A model generated the notes under the pieces. The model was given only the letters and a program-made list of their open reading frames with translations. It ran no database searches and was not told the DNA's origin. The position numbers were made by a program, and so were the translations under genes. A stretch of DNA of 23,383 nt from a virus: positions 1 to 23,383 of the IMG/VR virus record IMGVR_UViG_3300037185_000229; one strand, given 5' to 3'. This document shows, in pieces, positions 22,133 to 23,383 of the stretch. Position 1 is the stretch's first letter. Each line of letters begins with the position of its first letter.

Positions 22133-22982
22133 TCGGCGGCAGCTTCGCCTTCAGCACGGCCTCGGCCTTGGCGGCGGCCATACGGCCCGTGCGCATCATC
22201 CACTGGCCGACGGCCGAGGTGCTCTTGTCGATCTCGCCCATCACGGCGGCGGGCACACCGGCGGCGTGCAGCGCGGCCCCCACTCCGCCGAGCTGGAGGC
22301 GCACATAGAGGGCGAAGAGCGCGAGAAGCACGACCACGCCAATGGCAATCCAGAAGCGCGCGACCTGGCTGCGGAGTTGATTGGCCAGCGCGTTCTCGCG
22401 GTCGAAGGCGGCGCGAAGTTTCGCCTGCGCGGTATCACTTGCGGCCTGGGCGGCGGTGAGATCGGCGCGGGACTGCGTCAACTCGCGCGAAAGCTTCGCC
22501 TGTTCGCTTTCGGCGGCCTGCTGCTTCTGCTCGGCCGCGGCGACGCGGGCGGCGGAATCGCTCAGCAGATCGGCGACGATCGCGCGCGCCTCGGCGCTTT
22601 CCGCGGCGGTAAGCGGATCGACCTGGCCGAGTAAATCGAGCCCATTGCCCAGGGTACGCCGCGTGAGCGCGACAGGTTTGGAATCGGGCGCCGCGAGAAT
22701 CGAAAAATCGGCCTTGGCAAATTCGACGTGCGCCGCGTGCGTCGCGTTGAACTGCACGGCGTCAACTTTTACCTCGGCTTTGCCCTCGGCGGCGCGGGCG
22801 CGATCGGCCGCGGCGGCGGGCGCGTGGCTGAACCACGTCGCGGGCGCATACCATTTGGAACCGGTGCCAGTCGCGCAGCCGGCGAGCAGCAAGCAAAATG
22901 CTGAAATGCTAAAAAGCTGAAAAGCTGAAATCCGACAACCCGGAACCCGAAACCCGGAACCCGGAACTTTTGGGGTGCTCAC
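22122..22982 (-). CDS. Lipoprotein with coiled coil and C-terminal membrane helix (286 aa)
   Basis: The N-terminus carries a signal peptide with lipobox LLAGC (Cys36), of which the stretch from about residue 6 to 31 is encoded by a tandem repeat. The mature part has an alanine-rich coiled coil (about 140-205, with QKQQAAESEQAKLSRELTQ) and a second membrane helix (FWIAIGVVVLLALFALYV, about 210-227). The end is a basic helix. The GTG start overlaps the upstream stop as GTGA. An outer-membrane anchor at one end and an inner-membrane helix at the other could span the periplasm, as spanins do; this is speculation, since endolysin and holin are not visible here. Confidence 0.65.
   Translation of the reverse strand: MSTPKVPGSGFRVPGCRISAFQLFSISAFCLLLAGCATGTGSKWYAPATWFSHAPAAAADRARAAEGKAEVKVDAVQFNATHAAHVEFAKADFSILAAPDSKPVALTRRTLGNGLDLLGQVDPLTAAESAEARAIVADLLSDSAARVAAAEQKQQAAESEQAKLSRELTQSRADLTAAQAASDTAQAKLRAAFDRENALANQLRSQVARFWIAIGVVVLLALFALYVRLQLGGVGAALHAAGVPAAVMGEIDKSTSAVGQWMMRTGRMAAAKAEAVLKAKLPPTST
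22894..22969 (-). repeat. Compound heptad/octad repeat coding for a signal peptide
   Basis: On the minus strand, TTCCGGG/TTTCGGG units (four, 7 nt) pass into TTTCAGC, TTTTCAGC, TTTTTAGC and ATTTCAGC units (7-8 nt). The block is inside the lipoprotein ORF and remains in frame. Confidence 0.8.
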
Positions 22983-23383
22983 AGCAGTTTCCCTCCCGGT
23001 TTGGTGACGGGCTTCCGTCCACTTTCACTCGGCCGCTTCGCCGCCTTGCGGCAGTAGTACCACATTTGCTCGGGCGAGATGCCGAGTTCGCGGGCCAGCG
23101 CCGCCTGGCGGATGCCGCCTTGCGAGTGGCGTTCGACGGCGGCCTGGATGCGCGCGCGCAGCTCGGGGCTCGTGCGGTGGTAGCAGGCATGCTTGCCGGC
23201 GCGGCGTTGCGCCTCGGGCGAAGGGCCAGCCTCCGGCTTGAACAAGCCGGCTGCGATGCTCTCCGGGACCGCGAAGACGATCGGGCCGAGCTCGGTGTGC
23301 AGGCTCAGCAGCCGGCAGCCATCGCCGGCCGTGACGGCGGCGGAGAGGACTTTGTAGGCTCGACTTTTAGGGGCGGACGGCAT
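22979..23383 (-). CDS. Helix-turn-helix protein (134 aa), possibly 5'-truncated by the window
   Basis: An N-terminal region of about 50 residues (AYKVLSAAVTAGDGCRLLSL) is followed by a basic linker and a helix-turn-helix-like segment: RIQAAVERHSQGGIRQAALARELGI, then SPEQMWYYCRK (first part shown in fragments). The C-terminus is basic. The ATG is at the very edge of the window, so a longer gene cannot be excluded. It heads the block and could be a DNA-binding regulator or packaging accessory protein. The stop overlaps the lipoprotein GTG. Confidence 0.6.
   Translation of the reverse strand: MPSAPKSRAYKVLSAAVTAGDGCRLLSLHTELGPIVFAVPESIAAGLFKPEAGPSPEAQRRAGKHACYHRTSPELRARIQAAVERHSQGGIRQAALARELGISPEQMWYYCRKAAKRPSESGRKPVTKPGGKLL

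Noticed and set aside
1-23383. tRNA genes, insertion sequences, attachment sites
   Set aside because: I found no cloverleaf-like sequence, no transposase and no terminal inverted repeats with target duplication in the window.

Overview
The window is a dense, GC-rich, single-strand gene block. Every gene I can support lies on the minus strand, so transcription runs from high to low coordinates. It is the late (packaging, head and tail) module of a tailed phage or prophage. The head genes follow the order of phage Mu (gp25/26/27-like small genes, TerL gp28, DUF935 portal gp29, protease/scaffold I, capsid T-like, gp36). The tail is of the long non-contractile type: tail tube, frameshifted chaperone, 960-aa tape measure, DUF2163-like hub and NlpC/P60 peptidase, with no sheath gene. 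No integrase, transposase, repressor, tRNA or clear host gene is visible, so prophage and free phage cannot be told apart here. High GC, absence of Shine-Dalgarno sequences and period-7/8 leader repeats make me suspect a Verrucomicrobiota (Opitutales-like) host; this is inference only.

Layout in transcription order: 23383-20788 holds small genes (helix-turn-helix protein, lipoprotein, membrane/coiled-coil protein, winged-helix protein, membrane protein). 20791-17146 holds small terminase, large terminase and portal. 17149-13754 holds a tiny ORF, protease/scaffold, decoration protein, major capsid, a terminator and gp36. 13690-10296 holds an inserted adenine methyltransferase, MuF-like protein, tail completion protein, tail terminator and tail tube protein. 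10186-7242 holds a 13-residue-repeat protein and a complete diversity-generating retroelement (DGR). 7200-1 holds a small protein, a lipoprotein with a peptidase-like Cys/His/Glu pattern, the tail chaperone pair, tape measure, hub, NlpC/P60 protein and a small tail protein.

The centrepiece is the DGR in the Bordetella-phage order: target gene with a 3' variable repeat (VR), avd, template repeat (TR), reverse transcriptase. TR and VR are 106 bp, align without gaps and differ at 14 positions. All 14 are adenines in the TR sense strand, which is the direct signature of adenine-specific mutagenic retrohoming. The varied residues lie in the C-terminal lectin-like domain of a putative receptor-binding protein, so the system probably diversifies host attachment.

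Two other patterns are less expected. First, almost every gene starts either through a 1-4 nt overlap with the upstream stop (ATGA/GTGA/TGATG) or behind a gap filled with a degenerate tandem repeat of 6-8 nt period that differs in sequence from gap to gap; I see no Shine-Dalgarno motif before any gap-preceded start. Second, the protease/scaffold protein contains 11 Asn-Arg dipeptides spread through its length where about 1.4 would be expected from its composition.
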